From Amycolatopsis solani (GTDB lineage: Bacteria; Actinomycetota; Actinomycetes; Mycobacteriales; Pseudonocardiaceae), in the NCBI RefSeq assembly GCF_033441515.1, contig NZ_JAWQJT010000003.1, forward strand, positions 1 through 64,000: 64,000 nucleotides of DNA. The letters run 5' to 3'. Shown here in pieces: positions 33,558-41,586 of this stretch (position 1 is its first letter; every line of letters starts with the position of its first letter). Both the position numbers and the translations under genes were made by a program. The notes under the pieces were generated by a model that was not told where the DNA came from, did not search any database, and saw only the letters and a program-made list of their open reading frames with translations.

Positions 33558-34487
33558 ATGATCACCGTCGAAGACCTGCGGCTCATGCAAGGCTTGGCGC
33601 AGCGGGTCACCGCCGTCCGCCCCGAACTGGTGAACGGCGACGCTTCCTACGGCGAACTGGCCTGGAACTGGGGCAAGGACCACGCCGCCTTCGGCGCGAG
33701 CTGGCGCCGGGAGCTGTGGTTCGACGGCGGCGAACTCGTGGCGTGGGCCTGGGCGCGGCTCCCCCACCAGGTGCGGCGAAGCGACGGCACGGTCAAGGAC
33801 GTCACCGGCGCTTCCCTGGCGCACCAGGTCCATCCCGGCCACGCCCCGCTGATCGACGAGGTGATCGCCTGGTACGACACCACGGCGAGCGGCCTCGAAC
33901 GCGCGGCCCTGCCGGGCGCCGCCGACGAATTCGCCCTGCCGCGCTGGGCGGCGCACGGCTACCGGACCGACCCGGACGCGCTCGGCGACACCGGCTCTTG
34001 GACCCAGCTCAACGAGCGTGACCTCACCGGCGTCGCCGAGCCCGCGCTGCCCGCGGGCTACCGGTTCCGCACCGCACGCGAGGCCGGGACGGCGGCCGCG
34101 ATCCAGGCCCACGTGGACGCCTGGGCCCCCACCACGTACACGGCCGCGAGCTACGACGGCCTCCGGCACGCCCCGGCGTACCGCGACGACCTGCACATCC
34201 TCGTCGAGGCCCCGGACGGGACGATGGCGTGCTCGGCGATCATGTGGCTCGACGAGGCCAACGAGACGGCCGAGTTCGAGCCGGTCGGGACCCACCCGGG
34301 CTTCCGGCGCCGCGGCCTGGCGCGGGCACTGCTCCTGCACGGCATGCGGCTGGCCCGCGCGGCCGGCGCTCGGCACGCGACCGTCGCCTGCCTGGGCGCG
34401 CCGGGCCACCCCCGGGCGCGCGAGCTGTACTACGGCGTCGGCTTCCGCGAGGTGAGCCGGGACGCCCCGCTCGTCCGGCCCCGATGA
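33558..34487 (+). CDS. GNAT family N-acetyltransferase
   Basis: 309 residues. The C-terminal half is a clear GNAT fold: YRFRTAREAGTAAAIQAHVDAW, FEPVGTHPGFRRRGLARALLLHGM (acetyl-CoA pyrophosphate loop, about 247-270) and ARELYYGVGFRE. The N-terminal half is probably a degenerate second GNAT domain. Substrate unknown. The ribosome site before the ATG at 33558 is weak. It follows the SARP gene by 44 bases on the same strand but is not clearly tied to the RiPP-like locus. Confidence 0.85.
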   Translation: MITVEDLRLMQGLAQRVTAVRPELVNGDASYGELAWNWGKDHAAFGASWRRELWFDGGELVAWAWARLPHQVRRSDGTVKDVTGASLAHQVHPGHAPLIDEVIAWYDTTASGLERAALPGAADEFALPRWAAHGYRTDPDALGDTGSWTQLNERDLTGVAEPALPAGYRFRTAREAGTAAAIQAHVDAWAPTTYTAASYDGLRHAPAYRDDLHILVEAPDGTMACSAIMWLDEANETAEFEPVGTHPGFRRRGLARALLLHGMRLARAAGARHATVACLGAPGHPRARELYYGVGFREVSRDAPLVRPR

Positions 34488-34526
34488 GGTCACCAAAACG
34501 CAGCCGCATCGCTTTGTCGGCGGTAT

Positions 34527-34895
34527 TCAGGCCCGCTCACGAAGCCACGCGCGGGCGCCGCTCAACGTCGGGTACAGGGCGAAGGTGGTGTCCAGCTTCG
34601 TGATCCGCAGCGCGCGCAGCACCGCGCGCCGATCGGTGACCAGCGCGAACGGCACGTCGGCGGCCGTGGCCGCCGCGACGAGCTCGGCGATCACCTGAAG
34701 GCCGGCCGACCCGCAGAAACCGATGCCGCCGAGGTCGACGACGAGTGCCTCCGGCCGCTCCTCCAGCGCGGCTCCAGCCCGGGCACGCAGCACCGGCGCG
34801 CTGGCGAGGTCGAGCTCACCCGCCGCCTCGACGACGACGGCTTCGGGCACGCTGCGCACGCGCACCGCCAGCAGGGGCGAGCTCTCCTCGGGCAC
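34527..34895 (-). CDS. STAS-domain anti-sigma factor antagonist
   Basis: 122 residues, a single STAS domain: AVVVEAAGELDLASAPVLRAR and LVVDLGGIGFCGSAGLQVIAEL, where the Ser in CGSAGL is in the place of the phosphorylated Ser of SpoIIAA/RsbV. It should bind and release an anti-sigma kinase when unphosphorylated. The GTG at 34895 follows AAGGAG. It adds to the partner-switching genes further right, but no anti-sigma factor or sigma gene is adjacent. Confidence 0.88.
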   Translation of the reverse strand: MPEESSPLLAVRVRSVPEAVVVEAAGELDLASAPVLRARAGAALEERPEALVVDLGGIGFCGSAGLQVIAELVAAATAADVPFALVTDRRAVLRALRITKLDTTFALYPTLSGARAWLRERA

Positions 34896-34934
34896 GGGAT
34901 CTCCTTCGTCTCGATCCCGACCCTAAAGTGACTG

Positions 34935-34953
34935 AATCGATTTGTCATCGATT
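34935..34953. promoter_or_regulatory. Palindrome upstream of the STAS gene
   Basis: AATCGAT and ATCGATT are perfect 7-base arms with spacer TTGTC, about 40 bases upstream of the STAS GTG, in an unusually AT-rich patch. A regulator site or promoter element is likely; the protein is unknown. Confidence 0.4.
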
Positions 34954-35003
34954 TGCCCGGCGGGAAGCGCCGTGCTCGCCCAGCGAGCACTCTCCCGGGC
35001 ATG

Positions 35004-35043
35004 CCGCTGCCCGCACCCGTGATCACTCGGGTGCGGGCAGCGG
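35004..35043 (-). terminator. Terminator hairpin after the Pro/Ala-rich membrane protein gene
   Basis: Perfect 16-base arms (CCGCTGCCCGCACCCG and its complement) around TGATCACT, 21 bases beyond the stop of the minus-strand gene at 35065. The stem is long and GC-rich, with no strong T tract. Confidence 0.75.
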
Positions 35044-35064
35044 AAACCGGACTACCGGACCGGA

Positions 35065-35835
35065 CTAGCGGGCCTTGTGCTGACCCCGACCGGCCGGCTC
35101 ACGGCCGTTCTTCCCGCTGTCAGCCGGCTTCGGGGCGGGCTTCGGCGGGGCCGCCTTGGGAGCGACCGGCTTTTCCGCCGGAGCCGACGCTGCCGGAGCC
35201 GGAGCCGCCGGTGTCGGCTTCGGGGCGACCGGCTTCTCCGCCGGCACCGCCACGGGCTTGTCGGCCGGCACCGTCGCCGCGTCGCCTTGCGGCTCCACAG
35301 TGGCCTCGTCGGCCAGCGGGTTCGGCCGGCGGATCTGCACGACGGCGGCGATCGCCGCCGCCACCGCGCCGAACGCCACCAGCCAAGGCCAGCGAGCCCG
35401 CTTGGCGCGCTCGCCGCGGGCCACGCCCTTCGCTTCCTGGAGCGCCACGGCCAAGTCGCGCTTCGCCGTCGCCACCGCCTTGCGACGGCGGCGGCCGGAC
35501 TCGTTCGCCGAGCCCACCACCGCCGCGACCGCGAGGGCGGCCTTGCGGCCCGGGTCACGCAGCTTCGCCGCGCGGGCCAGCACTTCGTCGCGGGCGGCCG
35601 TCGAATTCGACCGCACGTCACGCCGTGATGCCCGCGTGCTCTTGTCCAGGTCCTTGGTCGCCGCGCGACCGACCTTGGCCAGTTCTTCCTTGCTCTCGGC
35701 CAGTTTGCGGTCGGTGATCTCCACCGCTCGCGTGGCCGCGGCCGCACCGACTCGCGCGGCCTCCGCGGCGAGATCCCGAACGCCGGCCGCCGCCGTCTTC
35801 ACCGATCGCCCGACCGGGGCGTCGCCCTGGCTCAT
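35065..35835 (-). CDS. Membrane protein with helical N-terminus and Pro/Ala/Lys-rich C-terminus
   Basis: 256 residues. Residues 1-150 are rich in Ala, Lys, Arg and Glu and are probably long helices or a coiled coil. WPWLVAFGAVAAAIAAVV (about 151-168) is one membrane segment. The tail (about 180-256) is a low-complexity Pro/Ala/Lys sequence with repeats of AEKPVAPK and PADKPVAVP. I recognise no enzyme; histone-like or envelope-tethering roles are possible. The ATG at 35835 follows AGAGGTGA. A strong hairpin follows the stop. Confidence 0.75.
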   Translation of the reverse strand: MSQGDAPVGRSVKTAAAGVRDLAAEAARVGAAAATRAVEITDRKLAESKEELAKVGRAATKDLDKSTRASRRDVRSNSTAARDEVLARAAKLRDPGRKAALAVAAVVGSANESGRRRRKAVATAKRDLAVALQEAKGVARGERAKRARWPWLVAFGAVAAAIAAVVQIRRPNPLADEATVEPQGDAATVPADKPVAVPAEKPVAPKPTPAAPAPAASAPAEKPVAPKAAPPKPAPKPADSGKNGREPAGRGQHKAR

Positions 35836-35932
35836 GTGATCACCTCTCACTCGTCGCAGGCCCAGCCTGCTCAGCTCACACCCCTGGGCTACCCAGTAAG
35901 AGGCCGTCCGGAACCTCGGCCACCCATCGGCG

Positions 35933-36811
35933 TCACGCCCGCACGTCCGCGACGCTCGTGCCGCGCAGCCGGCGCCAGGCACCGTCCCCGCCGTCGTGGT
36001 CGGTGGACCGGCTCAGCTCGGCCCACTTCTCGTCGGTGTCGACGCGGTGCCGCCACGCCTCCCGGCCGAACTCGTAGGCGTCGCTGCCGGCGAGCAGGCG
36101 CAGCGGCGGGTCGTCGAGCCCGGCGACGGTGAGCACGAGGTCGGCGACCTTCCGCGGGTCGCTGTTCGCGTGGTCTTCGAAGCCGGCCATCGCCCGCGCG
36201 GACGCGCCGACGGTCGCCTCGTACGGCTCGCTGATCGGCGGCGTGGTCATCGACGCCCCCGCCCAGTCGGTGCGCATCCCGCCGGGTTCGAGGACGGTGA
36301 TCTTGATGCCCAGCGGGCCGACCTCGGTGGCCAGCGCCTCGCTGAACCCGCCGACGGCCCACTTCGCCGACTGGTAGGCGGTCATCCCGGGGCTGCCGAC
36401 GCGCCCGCCCACCGACGAAACCTGGATGATCCGGCCGCCGCCCTGCCGCCGCAGCACCGGCACGGCCGCCTTGGTGACGTACACCGTGCCGAGGAAATTG
36501 GTCTCGACCTGGCGGCGGAAGACGTCGAGCGAGGTGTCCTCCAGCGCGACCTGGTCCCCCTGCCCCGCGTTGTTGACCACCACGTCGAGCCGCCCGAACG
36601 CGGCCGCCCCGGCGGCGACGGCGGCTTCGGCCGCGGCCGCGTCGGTGACGTCGAGCCGCTCGACGTGGACCCGCTCGCCGTACCGGGCGGCGAGGTCGTC
36701 GAGGGTCCGCGGGTCACGCGCGGTCGCGACGACCTGGTGCCCGGCGGCGAGCGCCTGCTCGACGATCCGGCGGCCGAGCCCGCGGGACGCGCCGGTGACG
36801 AAGAAGATCAT
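35933..36811 (-). CDS. Short-chain dehydrogenase/reductase controlled by divergent TetR
   Basis: 292 residues, classical SDR: FVTGASRGLGRRIVEQAL at the start, ATARDPRTL (Arg for NADP), VVNNAGQGDQ, IIQVSSVGGRVGSPGMTAYQSAKWAVGGF with Ser/Tyr/Lys, and PGGMRTDWAG. The C-terminus is longer than the minimal family. The ATG follows AAGGAGG. The perfect palindrome 36821-36843 overlaps this ribosome site and promoter region. Paired with the divergent TetR, it is probably a stress- or xenobiotic-induced reductase. Confidence 0.9.
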   Translation of the reverse strand: MIFFVTGASRGLGRRIVEQALAAGHQVVATARDPRTLDDLAARYGERVHVERLDVTDAAAAEAAVAAGAAAFGRLDVVVNNAGQGDQVALEDTSLDVFRRQVETNFLGTVYVTKAAVPVLRRQGGGRIIQVSSVGGRVGSPGMTAYQSAKWAVGGFSEALATEVGPLGIKITVLEPGGMRTDWAGASMTTPPISEPYEATVGASARAMAGFEDHANSDPRKVADLVLTVAGLDDPPLRLLAGSDAYEFGREAWRHRVDTDEKWAELSRSTDHDGGDGAWRRLRGTSVADVRA

Positions 36812-36820
36812 GATTCCTCC

Positions 36821-36843
36821 TTAACGCAATGTCTTTGCGTTAA
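36821..36843. promoter_or_regulatory. TetR operator 1 (SDR side)
   Basis: TTAACGCAA (36821-36829) and TTGCGTTAA (36835-36843) form a perfect inverted repeat with a 5-base spacer, immediately above the SDR ribosome site. Confidence 0.75.
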
Positions 36844-36867
36844 CTCCACCGTAGGCGCGTCCCGCCG

Positions 36868-36890
36868 TTAAGTCAAAGCCGTTGCGTTAA
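36868..36890. promoter_or_regulatory. TetR operator 2 (TetR gene side)
   Basis: TTAAGTCAA (36868-36876) and TTGCGTTAA (36882-36890) repeat the 9-5-9 layout of operator 1 with two mismatches in one arm. The site ends 9 bases before the GTG of the TetR gene, which fits autoregulation. Confidence 0.7.
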
Positions 36891-36899
36891 GCTGGCCGC

Positions 36900-37541
36900 G
36901 TGCCCCAGCCCCGTCAGCGCGCCCGCTCCGAGCAGGACAAAGAGGCCCGCAAGACCGCCCTCCTCACGGCGGCGCGCGAGCTCGCGGCCGAGCGCGGTGT
37001 GCGGGAGGTCACGCTGACCGAGGTGACGAACCGGGTCGGGCTGCACCCGTCGGCGCTGCGCCGCTACTTCGAATCCCGCGAGGAGCTCCTCCTGGAGCTG
37101 GCCGAACAGGGCTGGGCCGACTGGCACGACCGGCTGGTCGCCGAGCTGGCCGGCCGCCGCGGGCTGACCGCCGCCGAAGTGGCCGACGTCGTCAGCGGCT
37201 CGCTCGAGCGGTTGCCGCTGTTCTGCGACCTGCAGACGCACGTGGTCCTCAGCCTGGAGGGTGCGGTCCGCCTGGAGCGCGCCCGCCAGTACAAGACCGC
37301 GGCGACGTCGGCCTACGAAGCGATGACGAAAGCCCTGACCGAGGCGGCGGACCTGACCGGGCCGGGCGCGCAGACCCTCCTGACGGCGGCCATCAGCGGC
37401 GCGGCCTACCTGTTCCAGCTGTCGCGGCCGTCCCCGACCCTGCGGCAGCTCTACGAGGAGGAACCGAAGTGGGCGCACAGCGCGCTGCGGTTCCGCGCCC
37501 AGCTGACGACGTTGCTGACGGCGGTCGCCCGCGGCGTCTGA
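36900..37541 (+). CDS. TetR family regulator, divergent from SDR
   Basis: 213 residues. The HTH lies at about residues 18-62 (TALLTAARELAAERGVREV, then VGLHPSALRRYFESREEL). The C-terminal domain ends with hydrophobic helices that would hold a ligand. The GTG start at 36900 lies just after operator 2. The two matching 9-5-9 palindromes in the 88-base shared region are strong support for control of both genes. Confidence 0.92.
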   Translation: MPQPRQRARSEQDKEARKTALLTAARELAAERGVREVTLTEVTNRVGLHPSALRRYFESREELLLELAEQGWADWHDRLVAELAGRRGLTAAEVADVVSGSLERLPLFCDLQTHVVLSLEGAVRLERARQYKTAATSAYEAMTKALTEAADLTGPGAQTLLTAAISGAAYLFQLSRPSPTLRQLYEEEPKWAHSALRFRAQLTTLLTAVARGV

Positions 37542-37545
37542 TTTG

Positions 37546-37579
37546 TTCACATACATGGACATCATTCACATACATTGAC
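37546..37579 (+). promoter_or_regulatory. Direct repeats upstream of the secreted beta-helix gene
   Basis: TTCACATACAT-GGAC (37546-37560) and TTCACATACAT-TGAC (37565-37579) are nearly identical 15-base repeats with a 19-base period, in a locally AT-rich region about 90-120 bases before the GTG. A transcription activator or repressor binding in tandem is likely. Confidence 0.5.
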
Positions 37580-37658
37580 CAATGTCCGGAGTGTGACTTA
37601 TAAAGGATCGGTCCGGGTGTCACGCCGCAACACCTCCGCCATCCAGCAGTCTCCGGAG

Positions 37659-37677
37659 GTTTCGGGTGACCCGAAAC
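37659..37677 (+). promoter_or_regulatory. Palindrome centred on the start codon of the beta-helix gene
   Basis: GTTTCGGGT-G-ACCCGAAAC is a 19-base palindrome whose centre is the GTG start codon (37666-37668), just after the GGAGGT ribosome site. As RNA it could fold with a TGA loop and hide the start codon. As DNA it could be an operator. Confidence 0.45.
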
Positions 37678-39606
37678 GGTCCCTTTCTTCGTGCCGTCCG
37701 CGCCGGCGCGGCCGCGTGCCTGACCGCGGCCGCCCTCGTTCACGCCGTCCCGCCCCGCGCCGATGCCGCGCCGGGGCCGGGCGCCCGCACCGATCTCGAC
37801 CTCGGCGCCGCCAACCGGCGGGCGCCCATCGCCGGGCTCTACGACTGGAGCAAAGCCGGCTACCGGGGTGGTGCGGCGCTGCCCGGCGACGCCGACGTCA
37901 ACCCCAGCGCGGCCTGCCGGATCACCCCGGCCGAGCTCGCTAGCCAGTTCAACGTCAAACCCGGCGACAACGCCGACGACACCGCCGGGATCCAGGCCGC
38001 CATCGACTCGATCAAGGCGACCTGCTCCCCCTCGGCGAGCTACACGAAGCTCAGCCTGATCACCTTCCCCGCCGGGCAGTTCGACGTCACGCGCGAGCTG
38101 CACGTCGACGCCGACTACCTGATCCTGCGCGGCGCCGGCCGGGACGCGACCAAGTTCTCCTACCGGCCCGACGCCACCACCCGCTACGACACGCTGACGC
38201 CCGACGGTTCCGACTGGGACGAAGACGGCATGACGTCCGGGGCGGGCAAGGGCGGCTGGCTGTGGCCGGGACGCGGCCTGTTCCGCGTGCAGTCCCGCGG
38301 CGTCGATCCCGCTTACCGCAGCGATTATTCGTCGGCGCCCGCCAACCGCAAGGACATCTTCGAAGGCACCGTCAACGTGCACTGGAAGTCCGGGGTGAAG
38401 CTGCGCGCGAAGCCCGGTGACCCCGGTTTCGCGGCACGCACCGGCGACCGCGTCGTGCACCTCGCCTCCAGCGGCTCGCTCGCGAAGCTGGCCGTCGGCG
38501 GGTACGTCAACGTGCGCGCGGCCAACACCACGAAGTTCTACCAGCAGCAAAACGCCACCGGCACCGAGTTCCCGCTGCTGAACATGCACATGCGCCAGCA
38601 GATCTTCCAGATCACCGCGCTCGACACCGCGAACCGGACGATCACGGTCGACAAACCGCTCGAGTACGACGTCCCGGTCACGTCCACTTCGGACGGTTCG
38701 GCCCCGATCGACGGCGCGACCTACGACTCCAAGGCGGCGCCGCTGGTGGATCCCGTGCTCGGCGTCGGGTTCGAGCACCTCGGCTTCACCCAGCCGATGC
38801 CCGGCCTCGACCCCGCGGCGGCCGACGACAACTACGGCAACATGGCGCCGGACGCGGAAATGCACGGCATCGTGTTCAAGTGGGCCGTCAACGCGTGGGT
38901 CCGGGGTGTCCGCACGGACATGACCGGCTCGCACCCGATCGTCACCGAGGAGGCCAAGAACCTTTCCATCGTGAACAACGAGCTGAACGGCGCCTGGAAC
39001 AAGGGCAAGGGCGGCAACGGCTACTTCCGCGGCTCCCGCGTCTGGGATTCGGTCTACGCCGGCAACACCTCGACCCGGTTGCGGCACTTCACCTTCCAGT
39101 GGTCGGCGGCCGGCAACGTCGTCGTCGGCAACTCCTTCGACTCCGACCTCAACCTGCACGGCGGCTGGGAGCGCAACAACCTGTTCGAGCTCAACACCGT
39201 CCGGGTGTCCTACGCCCACCGGTCCGGCAGCTGCACCGCGAACTGCGGTGAGGAAGGCGGCGGTGGCCCCGACGCGTCGACGTGGTTCCCGATCTGGTGG
39301 GGTGCCGGCCAGAAGGCGGTCAAGTGGTCCGGCTCTTCGGGCTACCGCAACGTCTTCTTCGGCAACGAGATGACGAAGCAGGTCACCGCGGGTGCCCCGT
39401 ACACGGCCTTCTACCCGGACCGCCACCGCGTCTACCAGTTCGGCTGGGACGGTTCGGCCTTCCGCCACCTCGACGCCGGCGGCACGCCGATCACCGACTG
39501 GGCGGGGAACGAGCAGCGCGACTACACCGGCGGCCACGGCGTCGACGCGTCGAAGACCGACGCGGCGGAGTCGCTGTTCCTCAAGTCGGTCACAGCGCGC
39601 CGGTGA
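37666..39606 (+). CDS. Secreted right-handed beta-helix protein (pectate lyase-like)
   Basis: 646 residues with a signal peptide (RAVRAGAAACLTAAALVHAV, cleavage near ADAAP). Residues 90-130 (NADDTAGIQAAIDSIKATC, LITFPAGQFDVTRELHVDADYLILRGAGRDATKF) are the typical start of polysaccharide-degrading beta-helix enzymes, and later strands (FKWAVNAWVRGVRTDM, LSIVNNELNGAW, VVVGNSFDSDLNLHGGWERNNLFELNT) continue the solenoid. I cannot place catalytic residues, so lyase or hydrolase activity is open. The GTG at 37666 follows GGAGGT. It ends at a strong terminator and precedes GH5 and GH3 genes, which suggests plant cell-wall breakdown. Confidence 0.82.
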   Translation: MTRNGPFLRAVRAGAAACLTAAALVHAVPPRADAAPGPGARTDLDLGAANRRAPIAGLYDWSKAGYRGGAALPGDADVNPSAACRITPAELASQFNVKPGDNADDTAGIQAAIDSIKATCSPSASYTKLSLITFPAGQFDVTRELHVDADYLILRGAGRDATKFSYRPDATTRYDTLTPDGSDWDEDGMTSGAGKGGWLWPGRGLFRVQSRGVDPAYRSDYSSAPANRKDIFEGTVNVHWKSGVKLRAKPGDPGFAARTGDRVVHLASSGSLAKLAVGGYVNVRAANTTKFYQQQNATGTEFPLLNMHMRQQIFQITALDTANRTITVDKPLEYDVPVTSTSDGSAPIDGATYDSKAAPLVDPVLGVGFEHLGFTQPMPGLDPAAADDNYGNMAPDAEMHGIVFKWAVNAWVRGVRTDMTGSHPIVTEEAKNLSIVNNELNGAWNKGKGGNGYFRGSRVWDSVYAGNTSTRLRHFTFQWSAAGNVVVGNSFDSDLNLHGGWERNNLFELNTVRVSYAHRSGSCTANCGEEGGGGPDASTWFPIWWGAGQKAVKWSGSSGYRNVFFGNEMTKQVTAGAPYTAFYPDRHRVYQFGWDGSAFRHLDAGGTPITDWAGNEQRDYTGGHGVDASKTDAAESLFLKSVTARR

Positions 39607-39611
39607 ACCGC

Positions 39612-39647
39612 GGTGAGCAGCGGCCGCGCCGGCGGCCGCTGCTCACC
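39612..39647 (+). terminator. Terminator after the beta-helix gene
   Basis: Perfect 16-base arms GGTGAGCAGCGGCCGC and complement around GCCG, 6 bases after the stop. Strong GC stem without a T tract. Confidence 0.8.
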
Positions 39648-39689
39648 CGCCGTACAGCGCGGTCCGCCGGCCGGCCGCGATTTCCCGAT

Positions 39690-39726
39690 CACCGCACCCG
39701 CACGGCCGTATACACGCGGTGCGGTG
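39690..39726. promoter_or_regulatory. Inverted repeat upstream of the GH5 gene
   Basis: CACCGCACC (39690-39698) and GGTGCGGTG (39718-39726) are perfect 9-base arms with a 19-base spacer containing GTATAC, just upstream of the GH5 start. It is a candidate sugar-responsive operator; the regulator is unknown. Confidence 0.4.
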
Positions 39727-39744
39727 GTTGGTTAACCTCCGCCG

Positions 39745-41586
39745 GTGAGGTTCCTCAGTGCTGTGCTCACCGTGCTGTCGGCCGTCGGCTTCGCCGTTCC
39801 CCTCTCCCCGCCCGCGCAGGCCGCGGTGGCGCCCTGGGTGGGACCGCTGAGCACCCGGGGGCGCTACATCGTCGACGCCAACGGCGACCGGTTCAAGCTG
39901 AAAGCCGCCAACTGGCACGGCGCGAGCGGGACGTGGACCGGGTCGGGCGACACGAACGACCCCGCCAACCACCACGCCGGCGAAATCGCCTACCAGACCC
40001 CGCTCGGGCTGGACCGCGCGCCGATCGACACCGTCATCGACGGGCTGGCGCAGCTGGGCCTCAACAGCGTGCGGCTGCAGTTCTCGAACGCGATGATCCA
40101 CGACCCCAACGCGGTCCCCGACCTGCCCGCCAACCCCGGTCTCCACGGCCTGACGCCGCTGCAGGTGTACGACCGCGTCGTCGAGCGGCTCACCGCGCGC
40201 GGGTTCGCCGTCATCCTCAACAACCACACCACGACTTCGCGCTGGTGCTGCGGGCTCGACGGCAACGAGCGCTGGAACACCGCGCAGAGCGAGCAGCAGT
40301 GGCAGGACGACTGGCTGTTCATGGCCCGCCGCTACGCCGCGAACAAGCGCGTGGTCGGCGCCGACCTGTACAACGAAGTCCGCCGCAACACCTTCGACGA
40401 CCCGAACTGGGGCTGGGGCAACGGCACCGACTGGCAGCGCGCGAGCCAGCAGGTCGCCGACCGGATCCTCACCGAGGCCAACCGCGACCTGCTGATCATC
40501 GTCGAAGGCATCAACTGGACCGGCCTGCCCATCGACGGCTTCGCCCACGGCCGGCCCACGCTGGAGCCCGCGCGCACCCTGTCGCACACGCTCGTCGATT
40601 CCGGAAAGCTCGTCTATTCGGCGCACTTCTACGGCTACACCGGTCCGAACCACTCCGGCGCGACCGGCATCGGCGAGACGCACGACCCGCGCTACCGCGA
40701 CCTCACGCCCCAGCAGCTGCGTGACACCCTGTACCGGCAGGCGTTCTTCGTCGAGGCCGACACCGGCAAGCACTACACCGCGCCGCTGTGGATCAGCGAG
40801 TTCGGCGAAGGCCGCGGCACCACCGACGCCGCTTCCCGCGCCTGGTTCGAGAACTTCGTGGACTACCTCGCCGAGACCGACACCGACTTCGCCTACTGGC
40901 CCGCGGTCGGCTTCCACACCAACGGCTCCGGCGACGGGTGGTCCCTGCTGGCGTGGGACGCGGCGGGACGGCGCATCGACGTCCTCGACGGCACCGACTG
41001 GCGCGGCCCGGCGTGGCAGCGGCTGGTGAACGCGCCGTCGCGCACCGGGCAGATCGCACCCGCCGAGCACTGGTCGATGCTCAACCTGGACTACGCCGAC
41101 TTCCAAGCCTCCCGCGCGGTCCGCGCGAAGCCGGACTGGGACCCGGGCGCGCGCAAGGGCGCCTGCCCGGACGGCCAGCGCCTCACCGGCCTGGCGCACA
41201 CCGGCAACCGCGGCCTCTGCACCGGCACGCTGCCCGCGCCCACGGCGTACGTCGCCGTCCGCGACGAATCCTATGTGGACACCGACTGGGCGTCCGGCTA
41301 CACGAAGGCGCAGTGCCCGCCCGACCACGCGGTCGTCGGCTACAGCGTCAAGGGTGCGGCGGTCTCCGCGGTCCTGTGCGGCCGATCCCCGTCCCCGCTC
41401 GGCCGCACCGGCCGGACGGTCTGGTTCGACCGCGGCGACAACCGCCCCGCGGGTGACCTCGGCGGCGACTTCGCGTCGGGCAGCTACAAGGGGCAGTGCG
41501 CCCCCGGCGAGTACGTCGCCGGGGTGGCGTACACCGGCCGGATCGGCTCCAGCCGGACGCCCGACGCCCTGCTCTGCCGCTCCTAG
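39745..41586 (+). CDS. Secreted glycoside hydrolase family 5 enzyme (cellulase-like)
   Basis: 613 residues with a signal peptide (MRFLSAVLTVLSAVGFAVPL, cleavage near AQAAV). The GH5 barrel covers about 35-400: GLNSVRLQFSNAM, the acid/base Glu in DLYNEVR (about 212), SAHFYGY and the nucleophile Glu in WISEFGEG (about 354). The last 140 residues form a separate Cys-containing domain with repeats (CPDGQRLTGLAHTGNRGLC, CPPDHAVVGYSV, CAPGEYVAGVAYTG). It should cut beta-1,4-glucan or mannan outside the cell. The GTG start at 39745 lacks a clear ribosome site. Its TAG shares the palindromic CTAG with the stop of the convergent GH3 gene. Confidence 0.9.
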   Translation: MRFLSAVLTVLSAVGFAVPLSPPAQAAVAPWVGPLSTRGRYIVDANGDRFKLKAANWHGASGTWTGSGDTNDPANHHAGEIAYQTPLGLDRAPIDTVIDGLAQLGLNSVRLQFSNAMIHDPNAVPDLPANPGLHGLTPLQVYDRVVERLTARGFAVILNNHTTTSRWCCGLDGNERWNTAQSEQQWQDDWLFMARRYAANKRVVGADLYNEVRRNTFDDPNWGWGNGTDWQRASQQVADRILTEANRDLLIIVEGINWTGLPIDGFAHGRPTLEPARTLSHTLVDSGKLVYSAHFYGYTGPNHSGATGIGETHDPRYRDLTPQQLRDTLYRQAFFVEADTGKHYTAPLWISEFGEGRGTTDAASRAWFENFVDYLAETDTDFAYWPAVGFHTNGSGDGWSLLAWDAAGRRIDVLDGTDWRGPAWQRLVNAPSRTGQIAPAEHWSMLNLDYADFQASRAVRAKPDWDPGARKGACPDGQRLTGLAHTGNRGLCTGTLPAPTAYVAVRDESYVDTDWASGYTKAQCPPDHAVVGYSVKGAAVSAVLCGRSPSPLGRTGRTVWFDRGDNRPAGDLGGDFASGSYKGQCAPGEYVAGVAYTGRIGSSRTPDALLCRS

